A stretch of 57,298 nt of DNA from Bifidobacterium platyrrhinorum (GTDB lineage: Bacteria; Actinomycetota; Actinomycetes; Actinomycetales; Bifidobacteriaceae): the NCBI RefSeq assembly GCF_010667645.1, contig NZ_WHZV01000007.1, positions 100,334 to 157,631 of the forward strand. Reading direction: 5' to 3'. The notes below the pieces were generated by a model. The model did not search any database. It was given only the letters and a program-made list of their open reading frames with translations, and was not told where the DNA came from. Shown piece by piece: positions 16,885 to 28,147 of this stretch (within the stretch, counting starts at the first letter, position 1; the number at the start of each line of letters is the position of its first letter). The position numbers and the translations under genes were made by a program.

Positions 16885-18123
16885 TTACTCGACGGTGTTG
16901 TCCGGCACTTCGATGCCGTTGCCGAACTTGACGTCGCGGGCTGCGGCGACACGGCTCGGCAGACCGTAGATGTCGATGAAGCCGTTGGAGGACTTCGAGT
17001 CGAAGCTGTCGCCGGAATCGTAGGTGGCGAGGTTGTAGTCGTACAGCGAGCTGTCGGAGCGACGGCCGGTGACGACGGCGCGGCCGCCGTGCAGCACCAT
17101 GCGGATCTCGCCGGACACGTACTTCTGGGTGTCCTCGATGAACGCGTTCAGGGACTGGGTGGCCGGGCTGAACCACTGCGCATCGTAGACCAGCTCGCCC
17201 CAGCGCTTGTCGATGTCGCGCTTGATGCGGTGCTGTTCGCGCTCGAGGCAGCAGTTCTCGAGCTCCTGGTGCGCGGTGATGAGGGCCACGGCGCCCGGGG
17301 CCTCGTACAGCTCGCGGGACTTGATGCCGACGAGGCGGTCCTCGATGAGGTCGATGCGGCCGATGCCCTGGGCGCCGGCGCGGCGGTTCATCTCCTCGAT
17401 GGCCTGCAGCGGGGTGACGTCGCGGCCGTCGATCTTGACCGGCACGCCCTGCTTGAACTCGATGACGACCTCGTCCTCGACCGGCGGGAACGCCGGGTCG
17501 TCGGTGTAGGAGTAGCAGTCCTTGGTCGGGCCGTTCCACGGATCCTCGAGGAAGCCGGTCTCGATGGCGCGACCCCACACGTTCTGGTCGATGGAGTACG
17601 GGCTCTTCTCGGTCTGCGTGATCGGCAGCTTGTGCTCCTTGGCGAACGCGATCTCCACGTCGCGGGTGAGAGCGAGGTCGCGGATCGGGCTGATGGCCTT
17701 CAGCGTCGGGTCGATGGAGGCGATGGACACCTCAAAGCGGACCTGGTCGTTGCCCTTGCCGGTGCAGCCGTGGGAGATGGTGTCGGCGCCGAACTGGTGG
17801 GCGGCGCGCACGAGGTGCTTGGAGATGAGCGGGCGTGAGATGGCGGAGACCAGCGGGTACACGCCCTCGTACATGGCGTTGGCCTTGAGGGCCTTCATGC
17901 AGTATTCGTTGGCGAACTCGTCGCGGGCGTCGACCACGTAGGCCTCGACGGCGCCGCAGGCGAGGGCGCGCTGCTTGATGGTCTCGAGGCTCTCGCCGCC
18001 CTGGCCGACGTCGAGGGACACGGCGACGACGTCCTTGCCCGTGCGCTCCTTGAGGTAGGAGATGGCGACGGAGGTGTCGAGGCCGCCGGAGTAGGCGAGC
18101 ACGAGTCGATTGTTATCTGCCAT
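16885..18123 (-). CDS. argG: Argininosuccinate synthase
   Basis: Joins citrulline and aspartate using ATP. The 412-residue product is of normal length, with the N-type ATP pyrophosphatase loop [10 protein letters not shown] at 11-20 and the family segments [13 protein letters not shown] and [10 protein letters not shown]. It is transcribed separately from argR: there are 87 bp between them with a good -10 and an ARG-box palindrome. A strong hairpin follows the gene. Confidence 0.98.
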   Translation of the reverse strand: MADNNRLVLAYSGGLDTSVAISYLKERTGKDVVAVSLDVGQGGESLETIKQRALACGAVEAYVVDARDEFANEYCMKALKANAMYEGVYPLVSAISRPLISKHLVRAAHQFGADTISHGCTGKGNDQVRFEVSIASIDPTLKAISPIRDLALTRDVEIAFAKEHKLPITQTEKSPYSIDQNVWGRAIETGFLEDPWNGPTKDCYSYTDDPAFPPVEDEVVIEFKQGVPVKIDGRDVTPLQAIEEMNRRAGAQGIGRIDLIEDRLVGIKSRELYEAPGAVALITAHQELENCCLEREQHRIKRDIDKRWGELVYDAQWFSPATQSLNAFIEDTQKYVSGEIRMVLHGGRAVVTGRRSDSSLYDYNLATYDSGDSFDSKSSNGFIDIYGLPSRVAAARDVKFGNGIEVPDNTVE

Positions 18124-18154
18124 GGGATGCCTTTCTTCAAAACAAACTGATGCA

Positions 18155-18186
18155 AGTATATACAGAAGTCTGCATATTTATGCACG
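18155..18186 (-). promoter_or_regulatory. argG promoter and ARG box
   Basis: Minus-strand TATACT (plus 18155-18160) is the likely -10. The near-palindrome TGCATATTTATGCA (18171-18184) overlaps the -35 position and matches ArgR operators, so repression by ArgR with arginine is expected. Confidence 0.75.
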
Positions 18187-18210
18187 GCGTGTCCAGCATG
18201 CGTACGCGCG

Positions 18211-18720
18211 TCACTTGGAGGCGAGGGCGAGCAGCCAGTCGGCGCGGGCGACGGCCGTCTCGTCGTCCTTGCAGATCGCCATCACCGTGTCGTCGCCGGC
18301 GATGGTGCCGAGCAGTCCGGCGATCGGCTGCTTGTCGATCACCGAGGCGACGTATTGGGCGGCGCCGGACGGCGTGTGGATGACGATGAGGTTGCGGGCC
18401 GCCGCGACCGAGGTCACCAGACCGGACAGCACGCGCGACATCTGCGCCTCCGCCTTGGCGGAGTCCTGCTGCTCGTCGCCCGATGCGTCATGCCCGACCG
18501 CGTAGGCCATCGTGCCGTCCGGCAGGCGCTTCTTGAACGCGTTCATCTCGTCGAGGTCGCGGCTCAGCGTCGCCTGCGTCACCGCGATGCCCTCGTCGGC
18601 GAGAATCGACGACAGCTGGGACTGCGAGGTGATGATGTGCGTGAGCAGCACCTCTTCGATGGCGCTCAGACGCGCGGCGCGCGTGGCCGGACGGTGGAGG
18701 GACGGACGCGTTTGGCTCAT
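18211..18720 (-). CDS. argR: Arginine repressor
   Basis: Hexameric arginine-responsive regulator of 169 residues. The N-terminal winged helix includes [25 protein letters not shown] (about residues 33-57), with the SR dipeptide of the recognition helix. The C-terminal arginine-binding domain has [14 protein letters not shown] and GTIAGDDT. Its ATG overlaps the argF stop (ATGA). Being last in argCJBDFR, it should be autoregulated through the boxes before argC. Confidence 0.97.
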   Translation of the reverse strand: MSQTRPSLHRPATRAARLSAIEEVLLTHIITSQSQLSSILADEGIAVTQATLSRDLDEMNAFKKRLPDGTMAYAVGHDASGDEQQDSAKAEAQMSRVLSGLVTSVAAARNLIVIHTPSGAAQYVASVIDKQPIAGLLGTIAGDDTVMAICKDDETAVARADWLLALASK

Positions 18721-19682
18721 GCGAGCAGGCTTTCGTCGCCGCGCTGCTTGCCGACCAGCCAGGTGAGCAGCGCCTTCTGCGCGTGGAGGCGGTTCTCGGC
18801 CTCGTCCCACACCACGGACTGCGGGCCGTCGATCACCGAAGAGGTGACCTCCTTGCCGCGGTATGCGGGCAGGCAGTGCTGGAACAGCGCGTCCGGCTTG
18901 GCGAGCGCCATGAGCTCGTCGTTGACCTGGTAGTGCCAGAACGGCTTGGAACGGATCGCGTACTCGGCCTCCTCGCCCATGGACACCCACGTGTCGGTAA
19001 AGACGCAGTCGGCGTCCTTGACGGCCTCCTTCGCGTCGGTGGTCACGAGGATGGAGCCGCCGTTCTCGGCCGCGATGCGCTCGGCGTCGGCGACGATGTC
19101 CGGGCGGGGCAGATAGCCCTGCGGGCCGGCGACGCGCACGTGCATGCCGGCGACGGCGCCGCCGAGCAGATACGAGTTGGACATGTTGTTGGCCGCGTCG
19201 CCCACGTAGGCGATGGTCTTGCCCTTGAGCGCGTCCACGCCGCCGCGGAACTGCGCGATGGTGAGGAAGTCGGCGAGGATCTGGCAGGGGTGGAAGTCGT
19301 CGGTCAGCGCGTTGACGACCGGGCAGGTGGCGTGCGCGGCCATCTCCTCGACGCGGTCCTGGCCGAACGTGCGCCACACCAGGCCGTAGGCCATGCGGGT
19401 AAGCACCTCGGTGGTGTCGCCGACCGGCTCGCCGCGGCCCAGCTGGGAGCCGGACTTGTCGATGACGAGCGGGTAGCCGCCGAGTTCGGCCACGCCGATG
19501 GAGAAGCTGGAACGCGTGCGGGTGGAGGGCTTGTCGAACAGCACGGCGACGGCCTGCGGGCCGGCGAACGGCTGGTGGTAGAAGCGGTTCTCGCGGAACT
19601 TCATGCCGAGTTCGAGGACCTGCTTCTGCTCCTCGTGGTTCAGGTCGTCGTCGCGCAGCATGTGGCGCAGTTCTGGTGTCAT
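18717..19682 (-). CDS. argF: Ornithine carbamoyltransferase
   Basis: Makes citrulline from ornithine and carbamoyl phosphate. The 321-residue product has the carbamoyl-phosphate loop STRTR at 53-57, the DDFHPCQ segment, and the C-terminal HCLPAYRG motif with the ornithine-site Cys. Starts 62 bp after argD and overlaps argR by 4 nt. Confidence 0.97.
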   Translation of the reverse strand: MTPELRHMLRDDDLNHEEQKQVLELGMKFRENRFYHQPFAGPQAVAVLFDKPSTRTRSSFSIGVAELGGYPLVIDKSGSQLGRGEPVGDTTEVLTRMAYGLVWRTFGQDRVEEMAAHATCPVVNALTDDFHPCQILADFLTIAQFRGGVDALKGKTIAYVGDAANNMSNSYLLGGAVAGMHVRVAGPQGYLPRPDIVADAERIAAENGGSILVTTDAKEAVKDADCVFTDTWVSMGEEAEYAIRSKPFWHYQVNDELMALAKPDALFQHCLPAYRGKEVTSSVIDGPQSVVWDEAENRLHAQKALLTWLVGKQRGDESLLA

Positions 19683-19744
19683 GATGATGGTCCTTTCGGG
19701 TGTGCGGGTGACGGGGAGGTTGCGGTCGGCGGAAAAGACGCCGA

Positions 19745-21083
<1,339 letters not shown>

Positions 21084-21094
<11 letters not shown>

Positions 21095-22040
21095 AGGAGC
21101 TCCTCATCTCGATGCCGTCCTCGGGCACGACCATGGTGCCGATGCCGGCGGAAGTGAATATCTCGTTCAGGATGGAATGCGGCTTGCGGCCGTCGATGAT
21201 GTGCGCCTGGGGCACGCCGCCGTCGATGGCGCGCACGCAGGCCTCCATCTTCGGGCGCATGCCGGATTCGAGGTCGGGCAGCATGTCGCGCAGGTTCTCC
21301 ACGCCGATGCGGCCGATCAGCGAGTTGCGGTCGGGCCAGTCGGCGTACAGGCCGTCCACGTCGGTGAGGATGACGAGCTTGTGCGCGCCGACGGCGGAGG
21401 CGAGCGCGGCCGCCGCGGAGTCGGCGTTCACGTTGAGCACCTCGGTGGCGTCGTCCTCGTTCGGGGCGACGGACGAGACGACCGGGATGCGGCCCGCGTT
21501 GACGAGGTCCTCGACGGCGGAGGCGTCGACGGAGACCACGTCGCCGACGAGGCCGATGTCGGTGGCCTTGCCGTCGATGACGGGCCGGCGCTGCATGGCG
21601 GAGAACAGGCCGCCGTCCTCGCCGGACAGGCCGACGGCGAGCGGGCCGTGCGCGTTGATGAGGCCGACGAGCTCGCGCGACACCTTGCCGGTGAGCACCA
21701 TGCGCACCACGTCCATCGCCTCGGGCGTGGTGACCCTCAGGCCGCCCTTGAACTCGGACTTGATGCCGAGCGCCTTGAGCATCTGGGAGATCTGCGGCCC
21801 GCCGCCGTGCACGACGATCGGGTGCAGGCCCACCTGGCGCAGGAACACCATGTCCTCGGCGAAGCACTGCTTCAGGTGTTCGTCGATCATCGCGTTGCCG
21901 CCGTACTTGACGACGATGCGCTGGCCGGCGAACTCCTCGAGCCACGGCAGCGCCTCGATGAGCACTTCGGCCTTCTGGTCGGCGCGCAGGTCGGTGTGCA
22001 CGTCGAAATGGAATCCGGGGCCTTTCAGTTCAGTAGACAT
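21084..22040 (-). CDS. argB: Acetylglutamate kinase
   Basis: Phosphorylates N-acetylglutamate. The 318-residue product of the amino-acid kinase family has VKYGGNAM near 44-51, the HGGGPQI loop, and the C-terminal ILTDVDGLY and RIGVEN segments. It has a roughly 20-residue N-terminal extension of the type seen in arginine-inhibited kinases. The 145-bp gap to argJ holds a long inverted repeat, unusual inside this otherwise tight operon. Confidence 0.97.
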
Positions 22041-22081
22041 GTTCTTCTTTCGTTTATCGCCGCCTCTTCAACGGAAAACGA

Positions 22082-22171
22082 GGGGCGGCTGCCGATATTC
22101 GTCGTCAGACCGTAAAGACTTGGCCTGAGCGGCCCGGAGCGTGTCGGATGATGAATATCGGCAGCCGCCCC
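22082..22171 (-). repeat. 19-bp perfect inverted repeat between argJ and argB
   Basis: GGGGCGGCTGCCGATATTC (22082-22100) and its exact complement GAATATCGGCAGCCGCCCC (22153-22171) are separated by 52 bp. On the minus strand the second arm is followed by CTCGTTTTCC. It may act as a terminator or attenuator, an RNA-processing site, or may be a small inserted palindromic element. Confidence 0.8.
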
Positions 22172-22185
22172 GGGCACCGCCGGAA

Positions 22186-23358
22186 CTAGCTTTCGTAGTC
22201 GGCGTTGATGTGGACGTATTCGTGGGTGAGGTCGTCGGTCCAGACGGTCGCCTCGGCGTCGCCGGCGTTGAGGTCGATGTCGATGTGGACCTCGCGCGGG
22301 GTCATGTCGACCTCGGAGCGGTCGCGGCCGGCGCCGCCGTTCTCGCAGATGCGCACGCCGTTGACGTCGACGGTCACCTTGTCGGACTCGTAGGGCGCGA
22401 CCTCGGGCGGCACGGTGCCGAGCGAGGAGACGATGCGGCCCCAGTTTGGGTCGTTGCCGCTGATCGCGCATTTGAGCAGGTTGGAGGCGGCGACGGCGCG
22501 GCCGCAGGCGAGCGCCGCGTCCTCGGTGGTGGCGCCGGTGACGGTGATGCGGATGTCGTGGCTGGCGCCTTCGCCGTCGCCGATGATCTGGCGGGCGAGG
22601 GAGGCGCAGGCCTTCTTGACGAGCGCGTTGAACTCGTCCTTGTCGGGTTCGACGCCCGAGGCGCCGGAGGCGAGCAGGAGCACCGTGTCGTTGGTGGACA
22701 TGCAGCCGTCCACGTCGATGCGGTTGAACGAGTGTTCGGCGGCGACGGCGAGCGCGGCCTGGAGCTGTCCGGCGCTCACGACGGCGTCGGTGGTGATGAC
22801 GCACAGCATAGTGGCCAGCTGCGGGGCGATCATGCCGGAGCCCTTGACCATGCCGCCGATCCTCCAGCCATTGGAGCCTTCGAGTTCGACGGTCTTGGGC
22901 TTGGTGTCGGTGGTCATGATGGCGTGCGAGGCGTCCGCGCCGGCTTCGGGCGTGGCGGCGAGGGCCGCGTGGGCGGCCTTCGCGCCGTCGAGCACGTGGT
23001 CGAGCGGCAGCAGTTCGCCGATGAGGCCGGTGGAGCACACGGCCACGTCGTCCGGGTCCGTGCCGACGAGCGCGGCGACGGTCTCGGCGGTGGCCTTGGA
23101 CTGCGCGTAGCCCTCTTCGCCGGTGCAGGCGTTGGCGCCGCCGGAGTTGAGGATCACGGCCTTGACGTGCCCGTCGGCGACGACCTTGCGCGACCACTGC
23201 ACGGGCGCGGCGCAGAAGCGGTTCGAGGTGAACACGCCGGCGGCCGCGTCGAGAGGGCCGTTGTTGACGACGAGTGCGAGATCCTTCTTGCCGGCGACGG
23301 CGGAGATGCCCGCCTCGACGCCGGATGCGGCGAATCCTTGTGCGAATGTGACGCTCAC
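22186..23358 (-). CDS. argJ: Bifunctional ornithine acetyltransferase / N-acetylglutamate synthase
   Basis: Recycles the acetyl group from N-acetylornithine to glutamate; it may also use acetyl-CoA. The 390-residue product should self-cleave before the Thr of ATMLC (in KGSGMIAPQLATMLC), giving alpha and beta chains. TTDTKPKT and GTDPDDVAV segments match the family. It starts with GTG at 23358, overlapping the argC stop (GTGA), so it is coupled to argC. No separate argA was seen, which fits a bifunctional enzyme. Confidence 0.97.
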   Translation of the reverse strand: MSVTFAQGFAASGVEAGISAVAGKKDLALVVNNGPLDAAAGVFTSNRFCAAPVQWSRKVVADGHVKAVILNSGGANACTGEEGYAQSKATAETVAALVGTDPDDVAVCSTGLIGELLPLDHVLDGAKAAHAALAATPEAGADASHAIMTTDTKPKTVELEGSNGWRIGGMVKGSGMIAPQLATMLCVITTDAVVSAGQLQAALAVAAEHSFNRIDVDGCMSTNDTVLLLASGASGVEPDKDEFNALVKKACASLARQIIGDGEGASHDIRITVTGATTEDAALACGRAVAASNLLKCAISGNDPNWGRIVSSLGTVPPEVAPYESDKVTVDVNGVRICENGGAGRDRSEVDMTPREVHIDIDLNAGDAEATVWTDDLTHEYVHINADYES

Positions 23359-24449
23359 GGGGCGACTCCGATCTTGGTCAGGCCCTGGTCTTCGGGAAGG
23401 CCCAGGGCGATGTTCAGGGACTGCACCGCCTGGCCGGCGGTGCCGCGGTTGAGGTTGTCGATGGCGGCGAAGGCGATGATGCGGCCGGCCTTGCGGTCGG
23501 TGACGACCTGCAGGTGGGCGGCGTTCGAGCCGATGATGTTCGCGGTGGCCGGGAGCACGCCTTCCGGCAGCAGCACCATGAAGTCCTGCCCCTCATAGGC
23601 GTGGGCCCACGCGGCGCGGATCTCCTCGTCGCTCAGCGCCTTCGCCCTGTCGGTCATCTTCGCGCTCACGCAGGCGAGGATGCCGCGCGCCATCGGGGCG
23701 AGCACCGGCGTGAAACCTAGCGTGAAACCGTCGGCGGCAGCGGCGTCGAGACCGGCGGCGTGCGCGAGGTTCTGCAGGATCTCGGGGATGTGGCGGTGCG
23801 TGCCGCCCACGCCGTACGGCAGGGCGGATCCGAACGCCTCGGCGGCGAGCAGGTTGGCGCGTTTGAGGTTCTTGCCGGCGCCGGAATAGCCGACGACGAG
23901 GTCGGCGACGATGTCGGTGTGCTCGACGAGGCCTTCGGCGACGCCGGGCTGCAACGCCAGCGTGGTGGCGGTCACGTTGCAGCCGGGTCCGGCGATGCGC
24001 TTGGTTCCGGGCAGCTCGGCGCGCTGGCGCGTGTACGAGCCGTCGGCGGCCTTGCCGGTGATGAGCTCGGGCATGCCGTAGGTCCAATGCTCGTAGAAGT
24101 CGCCGCCGTAGAACTCGTCCCACGCGCTCTTCTCCTCGAGGCGGTGGTCGGCGCCGAGGTCGACGACGACCGCATCCGGGTCGAGCTGGGACGCCAGCTT
24201 GCCGGAGGCGCCGTGCGGCAGCGCGAGGATGATCACGTCGTGGCCGTTCAGGACCTCGGGGGTGGTGTCCTCGACGGTCAGATCGGCCAGTTGCGGGATG
24301 TGCGGCATGTGCTTGCCAAGCTTGTCCCCCACCGAGGAATGGCCCGCCACGCAGGTCACTTCGAAATCGGGATGGGCGGCCAGAATGCGCAGCGCCTCGC
24401 CTCCCGCATAGCCCGTGGCACCCGCCACGGCCACCGTGTACTTCGCCAT
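23355..24449 (-). CDS. argC: N-acetyl-gamma-glutamyl-phosphate reductase
   Basis: NADPH-dependent reductase forming N-acetylglutamate semialdehyde. The 364-residue product has the Rossmann motif GATGYAGGE at 10-18, the catalytic Cys in AGPGCNVTAT, and the His-containing HRHIPEI segment. First gene of argCJBDFR, preceded by ARG boxes. Confidence 0.97.
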   Translation of the reverse strand: MAKYTVAVAGATGYAGGEALRILAAHPDFEVTCVAGHSSVGDKLGKHMPHIPQLADLTVEDTTPEVLNGHDVIILALPHGASGKLASQLDPDAVVVDLGADHRLEEKSAWDEFYGGDFYEHWTYGMPELITGKAADGSYTRQRAELPGTKRIAGPGCNVTATTLALQPGVAEGLVEHTDIVADLVVGYSGAGKNLKRANLLAAEAFGSALPYGVGGTHRHIPEILQNLAHAAGLDAAAADGFTLGFTPVLAPMARGILACVSAKMTDRAKALSDEEIRAAWAHAYEGQDFMVLLPEGVLPATANIIGSNAAHLQVVTDRKAGRIIAFAAIDNLNRGTAGQAVQSLNIALGLPEDQGLTKIGVAP

Positions 24450-24483
24450 ATCACGTCCTTCACTTCATGGGCAATACCCACGA

Positions 24484-24522
24484 GCATACATACCTATGCA
24501 GACTATTGCATAATTATGTAAT
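24484..24522 (-). promoter_or_regulatory. argC promoter region with ARG boxes
   Basis: ATTGCATAATTATGTAAT (24505-24522) is an 18-bp palindrome with one mismatch. A second, weaker half-matching site with CCTATGCA lies at about 24486-24503, at the spacing of paired ArgR boxes. Minus-strand TATGCT (plus 24484-24489) could be the -10. Confidence 0.75.
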
Positions 24523-24595
24523 CACGTGTCGAGACGACGCCGGCATCGGGCACGGCGGGGCCGCCCGCCACCCGGGATTCCGGCGGCCGGCGCGT

Positions 24596-25435
24596 TCAGG
24601 CGCTCATCGAATCGGAACCGGAAGAACCGGACGTGCCGCCCCCGACCATGTTGAGCATCTGGTTGGTCAGGTCGGTGACGTCGATGCCGTTGACCCACAT
24701 CCAGATCTGCAGGGCGGTGGTGAGCACGTTGATGACGATGGCGGCGACGGCCAGGCCACGCCCCTTCATATGGAAGGTCCTGGTGCGCCACAGGGAGACG
24801 CCGCCCATGATGGCCGGCAGCAGCGGGACGCTGAAGACCAGCGCGAAGACGAACGCGATGATCGCGTAGGAGTCCCAGTGCCCGTACAGCGGGTTCTGGT
24901 TGGGGTCGTTGACGTCGATGCCGTAGAAGTACCTGGGCGTGTGGCCGTCGGAGCCGGCGCCCGGATCGGGACGGTTCCCCTGCGCGTACGGCCCGCCGGG
25001 GGCTCCGGCGCCGTTCGCGCCGTTCCACCCGTAGGGGCCGCCCTGCGCCCCGGGGTATCCTCCCGGATACGCCGCGCCCGGCGTGCGGCCCGCCATGGGC
25101 TGCGGGACGCCGTCCGCCTGGTCCGCGCCGCCGTCACCCGAATCCTGCTTCGGATCCGGGTCGGGCGCGCCGTACAGGTACGGATCGTAGTTCGGGCCGA
25201 ACTGGCTGCGCATCGCGCCGTAGTCGGGTTGCGCGTACTGGCCGTACTGCGGCTGGGGCAGGGGCTGCGGACGATCCTGGGGCCGGCCCTGACCGGGGGC
25301 GGCGGCCGCGCCGGACGGCGTGCCCTGCGACCCTTCCGCGGATACGACGGGACCCGATGAGCCCACGCCCGAACCGGCGTCCGTCCCTCCCGTCTGCTGT
25401 GCGGGATCGTTCGGCTGCTGTTCGGGTGCGCTCAT
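24596..25435 (-). CDS. DUF4190-like membrane protein with Pro/Gly/Gln-rich N-terminus
   Basis: The product has 279 residues. The first 165 or so are disordered and rich in Pro, Gly, Gln, Ala, Asp and Tyr. Then a pair of membrane segments (about 184-206 and 220-243) with a short TRTFHMKGRGLA loop between them fits the DUF4190 pattern, and a Gly/Ser tail follows. GAGGAGG lies just upstream of the ATG at 25435. Function unknown; it sits between argC and pheT without sharing their operons. A similar but unrelated-length protein is at 40104. Confidence 0.8.
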   Translation of the reverse strand: MSAPEQQPNDPAQQTGGTDAGSGVGSSGPVVSAEGSQGTPSGAAAAPGQGRPQDRPQPLPQPQYGQYAQPDYGAMRSQFGPNYDPYLYGAPDPDPKQDSGDGGADQADGVPQPMAGRTPGAAYPGGYPGAQGGPYGWNGANGAGAPGGPYAQGNRPDPGAGSDGHTPRYFYGIDVNDPNQNPLYGHWDSYAIIAFVFALVFSVPLLPAIMGGVSLWRTRTFHMKGRGLAVAAIVINVLTTALQIWMWVNGIDVTDLTNQMLNMVGGGTSGSSGSDSMSA

Positions 25436-25531
25436 CGGGTCCTCCTCGTGTTGCACCTTATGTTAACTTATGGCGTTTCGCTTTCGGCCCACCGGCTCAC
25501 GCACGCCGGACCGAAGGCCGGTCGCCCCGTC

Positions 25532-28141
25532 TCAGGCGCGCAGCTGCGCGCCGATCCCGGCGGCCTTGTCGACGATGGCCTTGCGGATCGCCTCGCTGTC
25601 CTCGGCGGACAGGGTCTTGTCCGGCGAACGGAACACCACCGCGAAGGCGAGGGACTTCTTGCCTTCGCCCACCTGCTCGCCGGTGAACACGTCGAACAGT
25701 TCGATGGATTCGAGGTTCGCGCCGGCGGCCTCGCGCACCACGTCCTCGAGCTGGGCGGCGGTCACCGTGTCGTCCACGGTGAAGGCGAGGTCCTGCTTGA
25801 CGGGCGGGAACGTGGAGATCGGCCTGGCCTGCACCGGCTTGCCGTCGAGCGTGGCGAACAGCGCGGTGAGGTTCAGTTCGAACGCGGCGGAGTGCTCGGG
25901 GAAGCCGAGCGCCTCGTTGACGTGCGGGTGGAGCTCGCCGACGAAGCCGACGAACGTGCCGGCGGCGTTCACGCGGGCGAAACGGCCCGGGTGCCACTGG
26001 ACGGGCACGTCGGCGGCGGCCGGCTGCTCGAGCTCGATGGCGGCGCCGAGACGGTCGGCGATGCGGTGCACGGCCTCGACCGCGTCGGACCAGTCGACCG
26101 GGCGCTTGCCGCCCAGCCAGCCGGTGTTCTCGGCGAGACCGGTCAGGATGCCGGCCACATGGTCGGGCTGGTCGGGCAGGCCGGCGTCGAGCGCGGCGAG
26201 CTGCTCGGGCGTGGGCTTCACGCCGCCGGGCAGGGCCGGGATGGCGGGGGCGTCCGGGTTCCACAGGTACACGTGGCCGAGCTCGTAGAGCGACACGTTC
26301 TCGATGCCGCGGCGGATGTTGCGCTGCACGGTCGTGGCGAGCGTGGGCAGGATGTGGCGGCGCAGGAACGGGCGGTCGCCGTACAGCGGGTTCGCGATCT
26401 CGACGCTGACCTTCTTGGTGGCCTCCGCGTCGTAGCCGAACGCCTTGTAGTCGTTGTCGCCCACGAACGGGTAGCTCAGCGCCTCCACCATGCCGTACTC
26501 GGCGAGCTCATCGGCGACGCGGCGGCGGCGCAGCTGGTCGGCGGTCAGTCCGACCGTGCCCTCGACCGGCGCCGGCGGCACGGTGACGGGGATCTCGTCG
26601 TAGCCGACGAGGCGCGCGACCTCCTCGACCAGGTCGCACGGCTCGTTCAGGTCCGGACGCCAGGTCGGCGGGGTGACGGAGAATTCGCCGTTGCCGCCGC
26701 CGGCCACGGTGCAGCCGATGTCGGTGAGGATGTCGGAGATGGCGTTGACGCCGGTGTCGAGGCCGGCGACGCGCTTGACCTCGGAGGCCTTGAAGTGGAT
26801 GGCCTTGCGGCGGTGCGTGTTGTTCACGTCGGTCGGCTTCTCGCTGGCCTCGCCGTCGCCGTACTTGATGAGCAGGTCGGCGGCCATCTGCGCGGCTGCC
26901 GGCTGCAGCTGGTAGTCGACTCCGCGTTCGAAGCGGCGGGACGCCTCGGACGGGATCTTGTGGCGGCGGGCGGAGCGGGCGATGGACACCTGGTCGAAGT
27001 GCGCGGCCTCGAGCAGGATGTTCTTCGTCTCGGCGGTCACCTCGCCGTACAGGCCGCCCATCACGCCGGCGAGGCCGATGATGCGCGAGGCGCGCTGGCC
27101 GTTCGGCGAATCGGTGATGAGCAGGTCCTCGGGGCTGAGCTCGTGCTCCTTGCCGTCGAGGGTGACGAGCTTCTCGCCCTCGTTCGCGCGGCGCACGACG
27201 ATCGGGCCTTCGAGCTTGTCCAGATCGTAGGCATGCATCGGCTGGCCGAGGTCGAGCATCACGTAGTTGGTGACGTCCACGGCGAGCGAGATGGAACGCA
27301 CTCCGGCGCGGATGAGACGGCGGCGCATCCAGTTCGGCGTGCGCGAGGTCGGGTCGAAGCCGCGAATGGCGCGCGCGTAGTAGCGGTCGCAACCGGGCAC
27401 GCCGTGAATCGGGTTGTTGTCCTCGATCTCGACCTGCACGTCCGGCACGGTGCCGGAGGCCTCGCCGGCGGCGACGGGCACCTTCGCGTTGAGCTCCTTG
27501 ACCGGGTCGGTGTACGCGGCGCCGGTGGAGTGGTGGTATTCGCGGGCCACGCCGCGGTAGGACAGCGTGTAGCCGCGGTCCGGGGTGATGTTGATCTCCA
27601 GCAGCGGCTGGTCGAGGTGCAGCAGGTGCATCGCGTCGTCGCCGGGCTTCAAGGCCTCGTACTCCTCGGGCGTGAAGCCGTAGTGGCGCAGCAGGATGAT
27701 GCCGTTGTGGTCGTCGCCCAGGCCGAGCTCGCGCTCGGAGGCGCACATGCCGTTGGAGATGTGGCCGTACGTCTTGCGCGGCTCGATCTTGAAATCGCCG
27801 GGCAGGACGGCGCCCGGAAGGGTCACGACGACCTTCTCGCCGGCGGCCATGTTCGGCGCGCCGCAGATGATGCCGCGCGGCACCTTGTTGCCGTTCTCGT
27901 CGGTCTCGTTGTACTTCTCGCCGACGTCGACATGGCACCAGTTGATGATCTTGCCGTTCTTCTGCGGCTCCGGCGTGGCGTCGACCACGTAGCCGACGAC
28001 GATCGGGCCGGTCACCTGGGAGGCGTGGATCTCCTCCTCCTCGAGGCCGACCTTGACCAGGTCCTTGGCGAGCTGCTCGTAGGTGAGGTCGGACGGAACC
28101 TCGACGTGCTCCTTGAGCCAATCGATATCAACCATAGGCAT
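25532..28141 (-). CDS. pheT: Phenylalanine--tRNA ligase, beta subunit
   Basis: Forms an alpha2-beta2 enzyme with PheS. The 869-residue product has domains in the expected order: N-terminal OB-type tRNA-binding domain (about 40-155), B3/B4 editing domain (about 230-400), B5 (about 430-500), catalytic-like module, and FDX-ACB anticodon domain (about 775-869). GGGGGAG about 9 nt before the ATG at 28141 supports that start; a second ATG follows two codons later. It begins 6 bp after pheS. Confidence 0.97.
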   Translation of the reverse strand: MPMVDIDWLKEHVEVPSDLTYEQLAKDLVKVGLEEEEIHASQVTGPIVVGYVVDATPEPQKNGKIINWCHVDVGEKYNETDENGNKVPRGIICGAPNMAAGEKVVVTLPGAVLPGDFKIEPRKTYGHISNGMCASERELGLGDDHNGIILLRHYGFTPEEYEALKPGDDAMHLLHLDQPLLEINITPDRGYTLSYRGVAREYHHSTGAAYTDPVKELNAKVPVAAGEASGTVPDVQVEIEDNNPIHGVPGCDRYYARAIRGFDPTSRTPNWMRRRLIRAGVRSISLAVDVTNYVMLDLGQPMHAYDLDKLEGPIVVRRANEGEKLVTLDGKEHELSPEDLLITDSPNGQRASRIIGLAGVMGGLYGEVTAETKNILLEAAHFDQVSIARSARRHKIPSEASRRFERGVDYQLQPAAAQMAADLLIKYGDGEASEKPTDVNNTHRRKAIHFKASEVKRVAGLDTGVNAISDILTDIGCTVAGGGNGEFSVTPPTWRPDLNEPCDLVEEVARLVGYDEIPVTVPPAPVEGTVGLTADQLRRRRVADELAEYGMVEALSYPFVGDNDYKAFGYDAEATKKVSVEIANPLYGDRPFLRRHILPTLATTVQRNIRRGIENVSLYELGHVYLWNPDAPAIPALPGGVKPTPEQLAALDAGLPDQPDHVAGILTGLAENTGWLGGKRPVDWSDAVEAVHRIADRLGAAIELEQPAAADVPVQWHPGRFARVNAAGTFVGFVGELHPHVNEALGFPEHSAAFELNLTALFATLDGKPVQARPISTFPPVKQDLAFTVDDTVTAAQLEDVVREAAGANLESIELFDVFTGEQVGEGKKSLAFAVVFRSPDKTLSAEDSEAIRKAIVDKAAGIGAQLRA

Positions 28142-28147
28142 GGGTAA

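Noticed and set aside
25448..28147. Plus-strand open frame of 899 codons
   Set aside because: Antisense shadow of pheT.
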